From Perkinsus chesapeaki (Eukaryota > Perkinsozoa > Perkinsida > Perkinsidae): 44,894 nucleotides of DNA. Both the position numbers and the translations under genes were made by a program. Location of the stretch: assembly GCA_013115145.1 (NCBI GenBank), contig JAAPAO010000205.1, positions 1 to 44,894 on the forward strand, in the 5' to 3' direction. Below, in pieces: positions 1-11,000 of the stretch. Below the pieces are notes generated by a model. It worked only from the letters and a program-made list of their open reading frames with translations. It was not told where the DNA came from and made no database searches. Positions within the stretch are counted from its first letter, which is position 1, and the number at the start of each line of letters is the position of its first letter.

Positions 1-352
1 TTAGGGTGTTCTGGCATTGTGTGCTATTGACCCAATGGCAAATTGTGTCACTGTGTCTCCATTTCTCTCCACTACGATGTATAAATAATCACGCCTAAAA
101 GAGAATAGCAGCGGTAGAGTTGTTGTCCGTTGAGTTACTGTCGTTGCACCGTTGATCTAGCCCTTGAACACGAGGTTGTGTAGACCGTCACAAATTTATT
201 GCAGTGAATGCTAGTTCACAAAAGGCCGCTGAGCTTAACTGAGGCCAACTGAGGACGCAACATCTCCAATGTGCTGGGACTTCCGATTACCAACACCGCA
301 ACTTCTACGTCACGCTGTCCGCTTTGCGCATGCGTGCATGTACACGCTTTCT

Positions 353-437
353 GCTTTGCCAACACCTCCAGATGCCAAGCTCCCTGCTTCGCCAAGACCT
401 CAAGATACCCAGATTCCTGCTTTGCCAGAACCTCTTG
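353..437. repeat. 33-bp tandem repeat, about 2.6 copies
   Basis: Copies begin at 353, 386 and 419, each starting GCTTTGCC or GCTTCGCC. Copies differ at several sites. Read on the minus strand they give an 11-residue repeat with the core EVLAKQ, but no gene around it is recognised, so coding status is open. Confidence 0.75.
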
Positions 438-1078
438 ACTATGTAGTGAGGCCTCGGCGCGAGAAAGGGTAGGGTCCTCCGAGGAAGAGCGCACGCATGC
501 GCGCGCACATTTGACCACAGACTGCGCCGCACAGTCCAACTCTGATGTGCACCAGTTAGGGTGGCCAGTTAAGGTACTTTTATTGATGGCGACTATTGAT
601 TGTCCGTCTGGTCAGGAGGTAGGCTCAGCTTAGTTCGGAAACGAGCTGGGCAATTATCCGAGCTGCTAATTATCTGTTTATGACGAAAGCACAGAGGTGA
701 CATGTCTACGATATTTGGGACAATACTAGTGACATTATACCATTATACCCGCCATGCTCAGATTGATACGACTCGTTACTAACGAGCCGTGTCCCATTGA
801 CACATGAAAGTTTGATTATCAAACAAATAATGTCTTATTAGTCTCCGTTCAGAAGAATTTCTCATCGACGGCGCGCCGCGGCGCATCGACATAGCAGAAG
901 ACCGATATCATTCTCTGTGAATAGTATATAAAATTATTTCACCTATCAGTGCACCACTCCCTAAAGGATATTCAACGGCCACTACATATCGCTTGTCATT
1001 CGACAACCCTTACTATGACGTCCACTTCGGGTGCAAGTGGCCTTGTGCAACTTGCACAGTGCAAGTCATGATTTTAGT

Positions 1079-1122
1079 GGCGAGCGAGAGTACTAACATC
1101 GCGGATATATTTCTCGCTCGCC
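1079..1122. repeat. Perfect 11-bp inverted repeat (hairpin) upstream of the surface-protein gene
   Basis: GGCGAGCGAGA at 1079-1089 is matched by its exact reverse complement at 1112-1122, with a 22-nt loop. It lies about 210 bp before the ATG at 1333, so it could be a regulatory or transcribed structure. Its role is not known. Confidence 0.7.
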
Positions 1123-1332
1123 CAAAAATGCTCTGACCGTTACACTTTCAATGAGGAGTATCTTCACTCGTTTGTATAGCCTGGTAGGTTTCTATGAGCT
1201 ACCTATATTATATTCGAGGGCGATCAACTGTTCGGTCGCTAATCTATACCGTTATCGATGCTTTGCGTGCTTGTTTGTTTGACAATTCAATCCGTTACTT
1301 GGTGTAGATTAATGCTGCCTTTTGAGTAAAGC

Positions 1333-4300
1333 ATGGTGACCTATGCAATACTACTTATAATCTCAGTCTTCATTACCAATAAAGTTGAAGCCGCCGGTAA
1401 GGTTCCAGTTGTGTATATCGGATTTACTTTTGCACTTCAGATCCTGGTTACAACCCATATTGTAATGGACGAGGCCGCATCAATGAAACTGCTCAGACGA
1501 AGGAGAAAACCGTACAGCAAGTGGTTGGCAATATGTGCACCTGCGATCGTGGCTGGAGCTCGATACTCTTCGAGAACTTCACCGTCAGGTTTGCAATCTT
1601 TACTTTTATTTTTGTCATTATGCTGTTAGTTACTGTGTGGTTTGGATTGAGAGTGTGTATGATGCTCAGTTCGACAGCATTTACAGTATGCATTCTTTCA
1701 TTCGAGTTTGTTGTCTATTTCCTTGTTTCAGACTGCGTACCTTTGTCGTCGATAGAGTTCGAGCCCTTCTTCAAGCAGGGAAGTTGGGTGTGAGTGTGCC
1801 ATTGTGAATCTTCGCGGATCACAGCCTATTTCAGTTGCCACGACAAGTATCCAAAGTACGACCTCCTTGCCCCCCACGGTCCGTTAATCTTATGTAAGTA
1901 GCTGCTGTGTTTTACGAATGACACATTCTCTGTCTCAGACGAATACTCCGCGCCGTCTTGGTGTTCAACGAGATGGTTACCGAGGAAGCAAACTTGCCAG
2001 TGCTCGAGGAGCGACACGAGGCCGTAAGTCGAATTGCGTTTTTGTTGATTCTCAGATTTTTGGTCAGGTTGCCCGATTTCTGCAAGAAGGATGCTCGCCG
2101 TGTTATCACCCCGATATTCGCGGAGAACCCACCGGTGGATGTATCTCTCCCGAAGGTTGTCTCGAGCTCCTCATCTGGTAAGCTCTCTGCGACACGTCAG
2201 TTTGCTGAGTGGTGATGCGTTTAGTGAGCTACAATCCGTATTGTAATGGTAGAGGGAGTATAAACGAAACTGCCAGATTGAAGGAGTCCAATGTGACGAA
2301 CTTTGTGACGAACATGTGCAACTGCAATTCTGGGTGGACCTCGTTGATGAACACCGATCTGACAGTGCAGTAAGGGTTCGATTGTAGCACTAGTTGACTG
2401 CCGTTTTGGAAGATACTGTTTGGTTTGGACTCAGCCTACTTATGAGGCGCAACTCGACAATATCTACGGTGAGTTATGCTAATTATTATTGATTGTCATT
2501 TTTATTGGTAGACTGTGTACCCCTTTCAACAGTGGAGCATAGAGGAACCTTCACTGATGGTTACTGGGTGTAAGCTTAAAGGTTCCGAATGGTGAGATCT
2601 GCTAGGTCTTGTCCTACGCAGGTGCTATGACAAGTACCCTAAGTACGAGTTTAACGAGCCTTATTCTCCCCAACCTAAATGTGAGCCTTGCATGTTGCTT
2701 CGGACCTATCAGATGTCATTCATTAGTCGAATTCCGGGCCCCGTCGTGGTGCCCAGAAACATGGCAATCAAGGACACAAAGTTGTTACTGTGATAGCAGT
2801 GCGGATAAAGCGTAAGTCTTGGCAGAGGCTCCTGTGAAGTGTGGCGCGCTTCAGGCCTCCAGCGGTTTGTAAAGCCAGTGGCGGAAAGACTGTATTCCCG
2901 TCTTTCAGGGTGAATGAAGTCCCGAAAACGAACGGTAGGATTGCCGCTGTGAGATCTTCTGTGATGTTCTGTCAGTGGTTACCTTCGAGCCATTCTGCAA
3001 CGGTCGAGGACTATTCAATGAGACGGCTCAGTCGGCCAGCAATGTGGATGAGATGGGCCTTAACTTGTGCACATGTGATTCCGGGTGGACCTCTATGGTC
3101 TTCAAGGACTACAGTGTGAGGTAAGATGTGTTCGGAGGCTTTTTTTGTCGATGATACTCATTTTAGCTATTGTACTGTGTGGATTGGTAAGACCTACGAT
3201 AGCAAGTTCGACGATACATACGGTAGGAAATTTGTCGTATTTTCCTGGTTTTACGACGCTGTTGTTTAGACTGTGTTCGGACATCCACGATGACGTATCA
3301 GAAAGTGTTCCCGGTTGGCGAATGGGCGTGAGTGTCGTCTTCTTCACCTTCGGCTTGAATGTTTGATGCTCGCTCAGATGCTATGACAAGGAGTCCAAGT
3401 ACAAATTAGCTGCGCCACATAGTCCTGAGGTTTTATGTGAGTTGATCAGAATCACAAGGCGAAGAAGGATGTGTTTTCACTGCAGTCCGGTTCCAGGCGC
3501 CGTCGTGGTGCCCGAATAGGTGGTGGGTGAGAAGTCAAAGCTGCTACTGTAAGGATGATACGGACAAGCCGTAAGTTGCACTTGTAGTCTTTCGGTCATG
3601 GTTGTGCTTTAGGCTCGATGCCATTTGTAAAACGAGCAAGCAGAGCATCATATATCCTATCTTCAACGTGCATCTGCCCCCAGCGCCGCCTCGAGAAGTG
3701 ACTACTACGGCGCTGCCCACTGGTGAGTTTCGGATGAGCTCTTGTGGTTCATTGTCGTATATTTTGTGTTGTACAGCTGTGGACTTTGCCTATTATTGTA
3801 ATGGAAACGGCGAGTGGAACGGTACGGCGCAGTATAAGGAAAGCGACGCATCGACACTTGTTTTGAATCTGTGCAAGTGTGACGCGGGGTGGAGTTCAAT
3901 ATTGTACTCCAATATGAGCGCGAGGTGAGCTGTGGTCAAGTTGGTCAAGGCAATTTAGTGGCAACTGAGTTTGGTGGAACTCAGTTTCTGCACGGTGTGG
4001 ACGAAGAAGACCTACGATGAGACGTTTGACAGCAAATACGGTAGACTAGCGGGAATTGGCGGATTGAAGTCAATTGTATCTTTCAGACTGTATACCACTT
4101 TCGTCTGTTGAACATGAAGAGTTCTTCCCCAAAGGAGAGTGGGTGTAAGTACACTACCCTCTGGCAGTTGTTGAGGTATCTGGTATTCGTTCTCAGCTGT
4201 CCGAGGAAATATCCAGAATACGGCTTGTTGCCGCCACACGGGCCGCCGACTTTATGTGAGTCGAGCTGCCGTCAACAATTCTATTCTGGTATTTTAGACC

Positions 4301-5479
4301 ACCTTCAAGCGCCGTCGTGGTGCTCGGATCGATGGAGTGCTCGTACGCAGGTGTGCCGGTGTAAAAGTTCGGGCAGCTCGTAAGTCACTTACGGTTTGGT
4401 GCCGCTCGGTTGAAGGCGTTCGATCAGGCAACCGGAAATCTGTGTCGAAACTGGGCAAGATCACATTTATCCTATATTCGCTAAGATGCCGCCACCACCC
4501 CCTCCGACGACAACAACAACAACTACGACTACTACCACGACAACTACGACGACGACTACAACTACGAGCACCACTACCACAAGGACGACTGAGCGTTCAC
4601 CAGCCGTGGTAGTACCTGTCGAGACTACACGAGGAAGTACATCTACAGTGGTAAGTAGTAGGGCGACAAGCACCACTCGTACCACCACCAGATCGATTAC
4701 CTCCACTACCATTAGTGCCCAGTTTGAGAGAAGTGCACCCGTAGTGAGTAGCACTACTCCCGCTGTTACGAATATCGATTTTATGAGTACCTCTCGAGCG
4801 ATGAGCACTGTTGTTACGACTGGAGTAACGGTGGTTACCACAACGACCGTTACGACTTCGACCAGCTCGTATAGGCCTGCAAGTTCTAGAAACTTCACGA
4901 CTAGCTCATTGACTGAGAGTGTCGTCGATGTTACGACGGTGAATACCACCGCGGTTGGCTCCACGTCCTTGGAGGTGGTCGAGGGCGATTCCGACGAGTC
5001 CCCGGTGCGTCAGGTGGCAACGACGAGTAGACCTTTGTCTGGTGGTAACGACTCCTTAGAGGACCGGGGCGACATTGAAGTGACGACGACTATCGAACCA
5101 GGTATGAGATCGGTCGGTTTTAGTCGATCCTTATTTCAGAACTTTTCGATTGTGGAGAGCACGGCACATGGTCGGCAGAAGATGAGCGGTGCGTATGTGA
5201 AGACGGCTGGGAGAATGCCACGGACGACGAGAATCAGGAGTGAGTTGAAGGACACGTTTGGCGCTTTCACTGTGGCGGTGTTTTAGGCCATGCAGCGGGC
5301 TGGGGTTTGCCAGTGATGAGGGAGATGTAGGGAAGGAAGAACTGTTGTGGTTTATTAGTGCTTTTCAGGGCGGAGAAGCGCGAGCTTCGGGATCGGACGA
5401 CGGTTCGAGCGGTGGTTCCTGGGTTATTGTTTGCCTCTTGGCGGTGTTCGTGTTCGTTGTTGGGATAATACTGATGTAA
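1333..5479 (+). CDS. Modular Cys-rich surface protein, four tandem modules, mucin-like stalk, EGF-like unit, C-terminal anchor
   Basis: I do not recognise a named family. Reading splice sites gives about 28 exons and a protein of roughly 950-1000 residues. The first exon (1333-1396) encodes a signal peptide ending near NKVEA. Four modules of about 170 residues follow, each made of six short exons separated by 35-60 nt introns, each with 10 Cys and the recurring motifs YCNGxG, NxTA, CxCxxGWxS, DCxPLS, CYDKYPKY, APSWC with a following CxC, and a last single Cys. The last module exon (4428-5101) runs straight into a Pro/Thr stalk. Exons at 5140-5239 and 5287-5326 give an EGF-like unit, and the final exon (5369-5479) ends in a hydrophobic segment with almost no tail, preceded by a Gly/Ser/Asp linker. 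That end fits a GPI signal or a tail-less membrane anchor. Many NxT/S sites suggest N-glycosylation. The start is chosen because the signal peptide splices in frame to module 1. A surface or adhesin-like role is inference. Confidence 0.85.
1441..2177 (+). repeat. Cys-rich module 1 of the surface protein
   Basis: Six exons: 1441-1588, 1630-1685, 1732-1789, 1835-1893, 1939-2023 and 2068-2177, totalling 516 nt (172 residues). Since 516 is divisible by three and the first intron is phase 1, the module is a symmetric phase 1-1 unit that can be duplicated without frame damage. Cys count is 3+1+1+1+3+1. Confidence 0.85.
2225..2934 (+). repeat. Cys-rich module 2 of the surface protein
   Basis: Same six-exon order as module 1. 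Exon one has NPYCNGRGSINETA and later CNCNSGWTS, exon two has CLVWTQ, exon three DCVPLS, exon four CYDKYPKYEF, exon five APSWCPETW with a later CYC, and exon six VCKASGG. Introns are again short GT-AG elements at matching places. Confidence 0.85.
2976..3722 (+). repeat. Cys-rich module 3 of the surface protein
   Basis: Six exons in the same order: FCNGRGLFNETA and CTCDSGWTS; CTVWIGKTY; DCVRTS; CYDKESKY; APSWCPNRWW with a later CYC; and ICKTSKQ ending in a Pro-rich linker. The third exon is the most divergent, having lost the PLS motif. Confidence 0.85.
3777..4485 (+). repeat. Cys-rich module 4 of the surface protein
   Basis: YCNGNGEWNGTA and CKCDAGWSS; CTVWTKKTY; DCIPLSS; CPRKYPEY; APSWCSDRW with a later CRC; and ICVETGQ with IYPIF. 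Unlike modules 1-3, its last exon (starting 4428) has no intron after it and runs directly into the Pro/Thr stalk. Confidence 0.85.
4486..5101 (+). other. Pro/Thr-rich mucin-like stalk of the surface protein
   Basis: A run of Pro, then a long Thr homopolymer encoded by ACN codons (imperfect microsatellite, about 4507-4575), then a Thr/Ser-rich stretch with an acidic end. This composition is typical of O-glycosylated spacers holding extracellular domains away from the membrane. The minus strand is also open across it but is low-complexity Val and is a shadow. Confidence 0.8.
5140..5326 (+). other. EGF-like unit next to the anchor, two exons
   Basis: Exons 5140-5239 and 5287-5326 read DCGEHGTW, then ERCVCEDGWENAT, then EPCSGLGF. 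The spacing C-x2-HG, C-x-C-x2-GW, C resembles an EGF-like fold and also the first exon of each module, suggesting they are related. Only four Cys are visible in this unit, fewer than the six of a canonical EGF domain. Confidence 0.6.
5369..5479 (+). other. C-terminal hydrophobic anchor exon of the surface protein
   Basis: Gly/Ser/Asp-rich linker, then about 20 hydrophobic residues (WVIVCLLAVFVFVVGIILM) ending at the TAA stop. No basic cytoplasmic tail follows, which favours a GPI-attachment signal with small residues as the cleavage site, though a single transmembrane helix is also possible. Confidence 0.65.
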
Positions 5480-6683
5480 GGAAGGACATCGTCAGTTGGT
5501 CTGGGTACGGTCGATATTTGTCAGGTTCAAATTCTGCCGAAATCGATGCGTGAAAGGACGTAACGATAGACTGATGTGGTTGTGGGAAATAAAGAAAACT
5601 ATTAAAAAGAAGCTACCACGCACCCACCCTCCGAGGAGATTCTTCTCCAGGCGATCGGCAGTGTCCTCGCCGGAGCCCCAGGGTGACGCCAGTGTGCTTA
5701 GTTGACTTATTGTTATATAAATTAATAATAAATTGATTAAACTGTCTATAATTAACGTTAATTGAGCTACCATCATGTGGTAGACGCAGCTTTAGTGAAG
5801 TATGAAGTTTTCTCTTTATCACCGGCAATCCGGAGTGGCAATCTGAATGAGTATGTCTCATCTTGTGTTGAGTTTGTTACCTCTGCGAGACATGTTTATC
5901 GGTAGGGTTTCAGTGGTGTTTATTATCTTTGCCAGCGTATAGTTAATCCTGTAGAGATTTATATTTGTACGTATTACATAAAGTACTCTTAAAGTGCTGG
6001 TTTTTGTTTGCCCTTCAGCTTGTCGTTAATTAATATTGTTTAAGTACTTCCAGCTCATCTTTATCTAGAGTTATTGTTGCTGTCCATGATGTATGTTCTG
6101 GGAGAGGTATGATGTGAATGTACTTGTAAGTGATAATGTATTTATATATTATTTCATATGTAGATATTTAGATATAATTGATAGAGTAAATAATTAAATA
6201 ATTAAATAATTAAATAATTAAATTAATATATAATCATATAATATATTTATAATATAATTATATATAATATAATATATTAATATATAATTAGTGTATAATA
6301 TATTTAATATAGATATAATTAATAGAGTATTTAGTATTTTACCTATTGATCTATTCCTGAGTAATTATTAGTAATCTTATCGTGTAAATCAAAGTCGGAT
6401 CTTAAAGTTTATTTTATTTAAAGTAGCACTGCCCATATCATGTGCGATGTCACCTTCGTACAAAGCATGCAAAGTTAACGGTTATTAGTGTACCATAATT
6501 AGGGCGGCTTAAGCTTGTGACTCGTAGTCAAGCATTATCGTTGCTTGTCGTCTTTTGTAATCAAGCATTATAGTTTTGTATTTTACGACTCAATACGATA
6601 ACTCAGTGGATAGCATTAGAGTTTTAAGTCATTTCACGGTTACACTTGCTATACTTTGTAATAGTACTTTCAACTTGTTTGTT
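5480..6683. other. AT-rich intergenic region between surface-protein and dynein genes
   Basis: An AATAAA at 5588-5593 lies about 110 nt after the stop and could act in 3'-end formation. From about 6120 to 6345 the sequence is nearly pure A/T with runs of TAATTAAA. No gene is recognised. The open frame before 6684 (from 6576) is continuous with the dynein start but is probably 5' leader. Confidence 0.6.
6180..6345. repeat. AT-rich low-complexity tract
   Basis: Nine-base units of the form AATTAAATA are repeated about four times near 6190-6225, followed by TATAAT/ATATAT-rich sequence. It is simple-sequence DNA in the spacer before the dynein gene. Confidence 0.7.
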
Positions 6684-8010
6684 ATGACGGTGGCTCCTCC
6701 TAGTGTAAGTAATGATCCGAGGGCATTATGGTTGAGTAAGAAGGTTAAGGAAGTTGTTGGAGTTACCGATGCTGAATGGAAAAAAATGTGAGTTCATCCA
6801 CCCGACTTATGAGGCGATATTGTTGGTGTGAATTTGATCGCGGCTAAGCGTGTTGGACGTGAGAGAGTTCTAGAAAGCGTGTCTGATGTTTGCTCTGGGG
6901 TTTCTGAGATTTATTAAAGTCAACTAGTTAACCGTAATCGTCATTTGCCTCGTGATAGAAGGTAGGGTTCTAAGATAGGAGTGATTTAAGTGAGCTTCGA
7001 GCGACCCCTAAAAGCGAGAACGGAGAAGCTCGTCGATTTAGGTTATCACAGGATGGCTCTGAGGGTAAGATAATAGATTGGCTTGAGGATGTGGGCAAGC
7101 AAGGAGATCTGTTGGTGTTTTATGAGACACCGGACAAGGTCACTGGCGAGAGGGTGGGTGGGTGCTATCTAGGTCGTTCGTTGGGGAGGTTGTTGAAGTG
7201 CTTTTGTGATTTAATGGCATTTTTCCTAAATCAAAGAAGTCAAGAAATCGTATAGTGAAATTCTTTAAGTACTCGGGTGGTCGTCATTTTGTTAATACAG
7301 TACTATACTGTCGAGATTTTGACAGCTTTTAACTGTTTGACAGCTCTTCGACCGCACAGGAACTCTCTCTCGAAATTGGCTTTCGTTTGGTTGCAATATG
7401 CTTGATGAAACTCGTCAGAATTTTAACTAATTTAGTAGTTTGCTTACGTGGTAGGATTGAATATATTCCGTATTAGTTACTTCGTGTATCAGCTGGAGTC
7501 CATGGTGATGTTAGTAGAGAGCTGTCTTCCTGTTTACACGGTGGCATGTACTTCATCAAGACGCTACCGGGGAGGATAGATACGACGGGAAAAGAGGTAA
7601 GAGGGGTATTATTACATTTGGAGTAATTTATTGTTACCTGTGAAAATTTTCGGGTGAGTTGCTTTCATTAGACTCGGGGACGGCGCTTGTATTTGTATTA
7701 TTTGTAAACACTTTAAGAGGACAACTTTTGATAAGGTGAACTTGAACTCTCCGAGAGGGTTTTTTCTGACTGCTTGTGTGCGGAGTGTAGACTTTAAGAT
7801 TGACCTCATCTCCGGCGATATACTGAATTTAGTATTGCTCACCCACCCGTGTGGCGGAGACACCAAGCAGTCGTTTGTGGGATATGCGAGTTGTGGTTTC
7901 AGATTAGCACAGCCATGCTGGACGGATGCACCTTTGGGATGTTAAATGGAGACAGCCGAGCATTGTCTGATGTCCAAGGTGTTATGGAACATCTTTTGTT
8001 ACCAGCGATA
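6684..8010 (+). other. Dynein tail, N-terminal exons
   Basis: Exon 1 is 6684-6787 ([17 protein letters not shown]), followed by donor GTGAGT. Later exons include about 7052-7153 ([19 protein letters not shown]), one near 7500-7596 ([19 protein letters not shown]), and one near 7928-8010 ([20 protein letters not shown]). The last matches the heavy-chain position where a Gly-Asp segment precedes a conserved helix. One or two small exons between these could not be placed. Confidence 0.7.
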
Positions 8011-11000
8011 GAATACAAGTAGGGAGAATGCGATATTTTGTACTTTACCAACTTGGTGAAATATAAATATATAAGGGCAGTTGGCAATGTTGAGTGTACC
8101 TGTTGATTGATATTATTCTGATAAATCTCAGTGTGATATGTCATGTAGATATGTCTATCTGGTGTGTTGGAAGCTATGTGTTATGTGACTCTCACGTGTC
8201 TGTAATTAAATTCAATTGATTAATTGAATTAATTAGTAATGCAATTAAATTAATTGTGTCGAAGAGAATGTAACAACGTTTAAATAACTGAATTTTCGTA
8301 ATAAAGTGTACACAATCTAGAAGTATGTTCTTTAGGGGGCATTTTTCAAAAGGTCACGTGCTGATCATTCACTGTCTGAACCCTTTGTAGGATAGTGTAA
8401 GTGATTCTCGTCGCGGAGTAATTTTTCAAAGCTCAAATTAAGTGAAATTGCGAAGTTGTGCAGCACAACTTCTTTGTGATGGTTATTCGGTATTAAGCAG
8501 ATTGTTATAAGACATTTTATCAAGCGTTATTATACAGATTATACGACAGTTGTATCTAAGATTATATCTTTCTTGGTAACGGTTATTTAGCTCGGCTCAT
8601 TTTACGACATTTTATCAAATCGGTTAGTATGTAGGAACGATTGTCGCTTATTAGGCCACCCCGCAGCGTAGCTCATGCTGGTCGGAACCGGTCATCATTG
8701 ACAGAATCATTACGGAGTTCAAGAAGGCTGTCTGTGCCGCAAGTTGGGACTGCGGAGATTTCGAGCGTGGGGAGTGCGACAGGTGAGCGGAAGGGGGAGA
8801 GCGGATGGATAATATTTCGGTAGCATATATTACGTAATATCGAAATATTACCTATACGATCATCGTGTCCTGGATGTCGCCGGGCATTAGCGCCCGCATC
8901 GAATGTTATGCGTAAATAACTGCACGGATTTCTGACACTTGAACTTTTCCATATGCTGACCATGATAAGCGATACCAATCATCGGCGTCACATATTAGTG
9001 TGAAGAACAACAGGGGGTGATGTTCCGCGCTTTTAGCTGTGAAATATGAATTTCGCATATTGCGGGTAAAACTCTATAAATGGCTTCCGCATGCACATGA
9101 GTAAGAAGCGCAATCGTTGTGTACACTGAGGGTTATAAATATATAATGTATATCGTAGCATTAGCTGTAGTGATGCATGGATGGTATATCGTAGCGTTAG
9201 CTGTAGTGATGCATGAATGGTATATCGTAGCATTAGCTGTAGTGATGCATGAATGGTATATCGTAGCATTAGCTGTAGTGATGCATGAATGGTATTCATA
9301 TAGGGAATGAGGACGGGGGTTTATACTTGCCGCTTTACAACGGTAGAATGTTGGTTGAAACTTTTGAGGACGTTTAAGGGGCGTTGGGGATGTTGTTCGG
9401 GCATGGTAATTCGAGATATGGTAGCTGATGTGATTTAGTTGGAGATTAGGGATCTACTTTGTCACGATTATTACGTACGGCGTTCTGGGATGATATGGGC
9501 TGCTGCTTATTGTTGAACTCAGATGGTGATGATGGCGAGAGTTTGACTGAGATGTCGGAGGCTTCCGAGAAATCGGTAGAGTCGGAGGCCAACGCGGATG
9601 AAGAGGATGAGAACGGACGGCTGGTGCAGTTGGGGGGAGAGGTTAAGGAGGATGTTATGATGAATGCTAACAAGTTTAATCAACACTTGGGACAAGTGAC
9701 TAATCAGGTGAGATGGGTAGGAAGACACCTGCCGACGGGAGGGTTCGCAAATAGAAGCTGCCACCCACGACCCATGACTGGTCATACACCAGTCATAAAG
9801 GATGCGACTCATGATATTCTCTCTATTTGCAGCGTGTAACTGCAAATAGAATGACAGACTATCATTGATAGCGAGTTTCGCGCGAACCAAAAATTAATAA
9901 GTTTTATGCCGCTATGTTCAGCACTTGTGTACTAACCCTTCCCCCATAACTTATTCGGAACGTACTTTATAAAATACGACTTGCTTGTAAAGGGTGTATT
10001 CTTTCAGCGGTTTTGTATTCACCATATTTTCCTTATTTGGTTTTTAATAAAAAGGAAATAAGACCTAATGATAACAACTCGGTCTATCTATATAGTACGA
10101 GGCTTATTCAAATAATAGATTCGTAACAGTTTACATCACGTTTCGTGGTTCGTCGAGTTGCCGTTTTCGTTGTTGTTAATGGTGCCTTTACAGGTTTATG
10201 GATCATCTATTATTAATATCCCAGAAGGGATTGACTTTATTGGATTAATGAATAAGTTGGATGATGATGTATCACCTGATAAGGTGATTGAATATGAGAA
10301 GGAAATTAAAGGCTGTATAGATGTGATAGAAGGATGGGTAAGAGGAGAAGAGGGATGGTATGTTTTTATTCGGGTTCTGGGTTTCGGGTTTTGGGTTTTC
10401 GGGTTTTCACCCCTATGTACGATAATATATAATCAATTAAAGTAGTATAAAATATGTAATAGCAATATTATCGTCACGTCTTAGATTATGTACTAATATA
10501 TTGAAGAGTTTCATTGCTCCATAAATAAGGAGTAATGAATGCGCAATGCGAGTTACACGAATCTTCGTATGACCTAAAAAGTGATTCATTATATCGTGGA
10601 ATGATCCGCATACTATCGAAATGCATCGTACTTGCGGCTGCTGCTGGAGCAGCTCTGCGTAACGCTTACTCTGACAGGGCTCGAGAATATCGGATCTCTT
10701 GGAATCGGAATCAGCGATTAGCGGGTCGGCAGACCAGCACCCGATGGCTGAGATACTTTTTTGGCGAGACAGAAGCGGCCGTTTGTCGAGTTTATTTGAG
10801 CAGTTTCAGCTAGGTTCGTGTCAGCAGGTAGAAAGAGATAAATAAGTGGCGCGTGAGATTATACGTAGTAGGTTATCGGAGTAGTTGAGAAGTATGTCGA
10901 GTGTTGTGGTGGGTTGTCTGAGTCGGAGGAGAGAGTTGGAAGGGTTTTGGGGATATTTAAGGAAAAAAGGACGGTATTACACAAACTGCTGTTGGAGGCA

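Larger units (their letters stand above)
1..1332. other. Intergenic region upstream of the surface-protein gene
   Basis: No coding sequence is recognised here. Short open frames on both strands around 216-539 arise mostly from a 33-bp tandem repeat and have no recognisable product. The stretch holds that repeat and, closer to the downstream gene, a cluster of GTGCAAG/CTTGCAC words (about 1030-1066) followed by an 11-bp perfect inverted repeat. It presumably contains the promoter of the gene starting at 1333, but no specific promoter element can be named. Confidence 0.6.
8011..9521. other. Long dynein tail intron region with repeats and hairpins
   Basis: About 1.5 kb with no recognised exon, between the exon ending near 8010 and the exon starting at 9522. 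It includes AT-rich sequence (about 8200-8265), a nested palindrome at 8810-8850 and a 36-bp tandem repeat at 9149-9292. A small exon could be hidden here. Confidence 0.5.

Noticed and set aside
4467-4964. Minus-strand Val-rich open frame of 165 codons
   Set aside because: It is the reverse complement of the ACN Thr-codon tract in the spliced plus-strand surface protein; low complexity with no domain.
9033-9310. Repetitive open frames on both strands
   Set aside because: They are produced by the 36-bp tandem repeat, whose period is a multiple of three. They lie in a dynein intron.
10372-10415. Telomere-like GGGTTTT/GGGTTTC run
   Set aside because: Irregular spacing and only a few units inside a dynein intron. 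It does not form a clean telomeric repeat.
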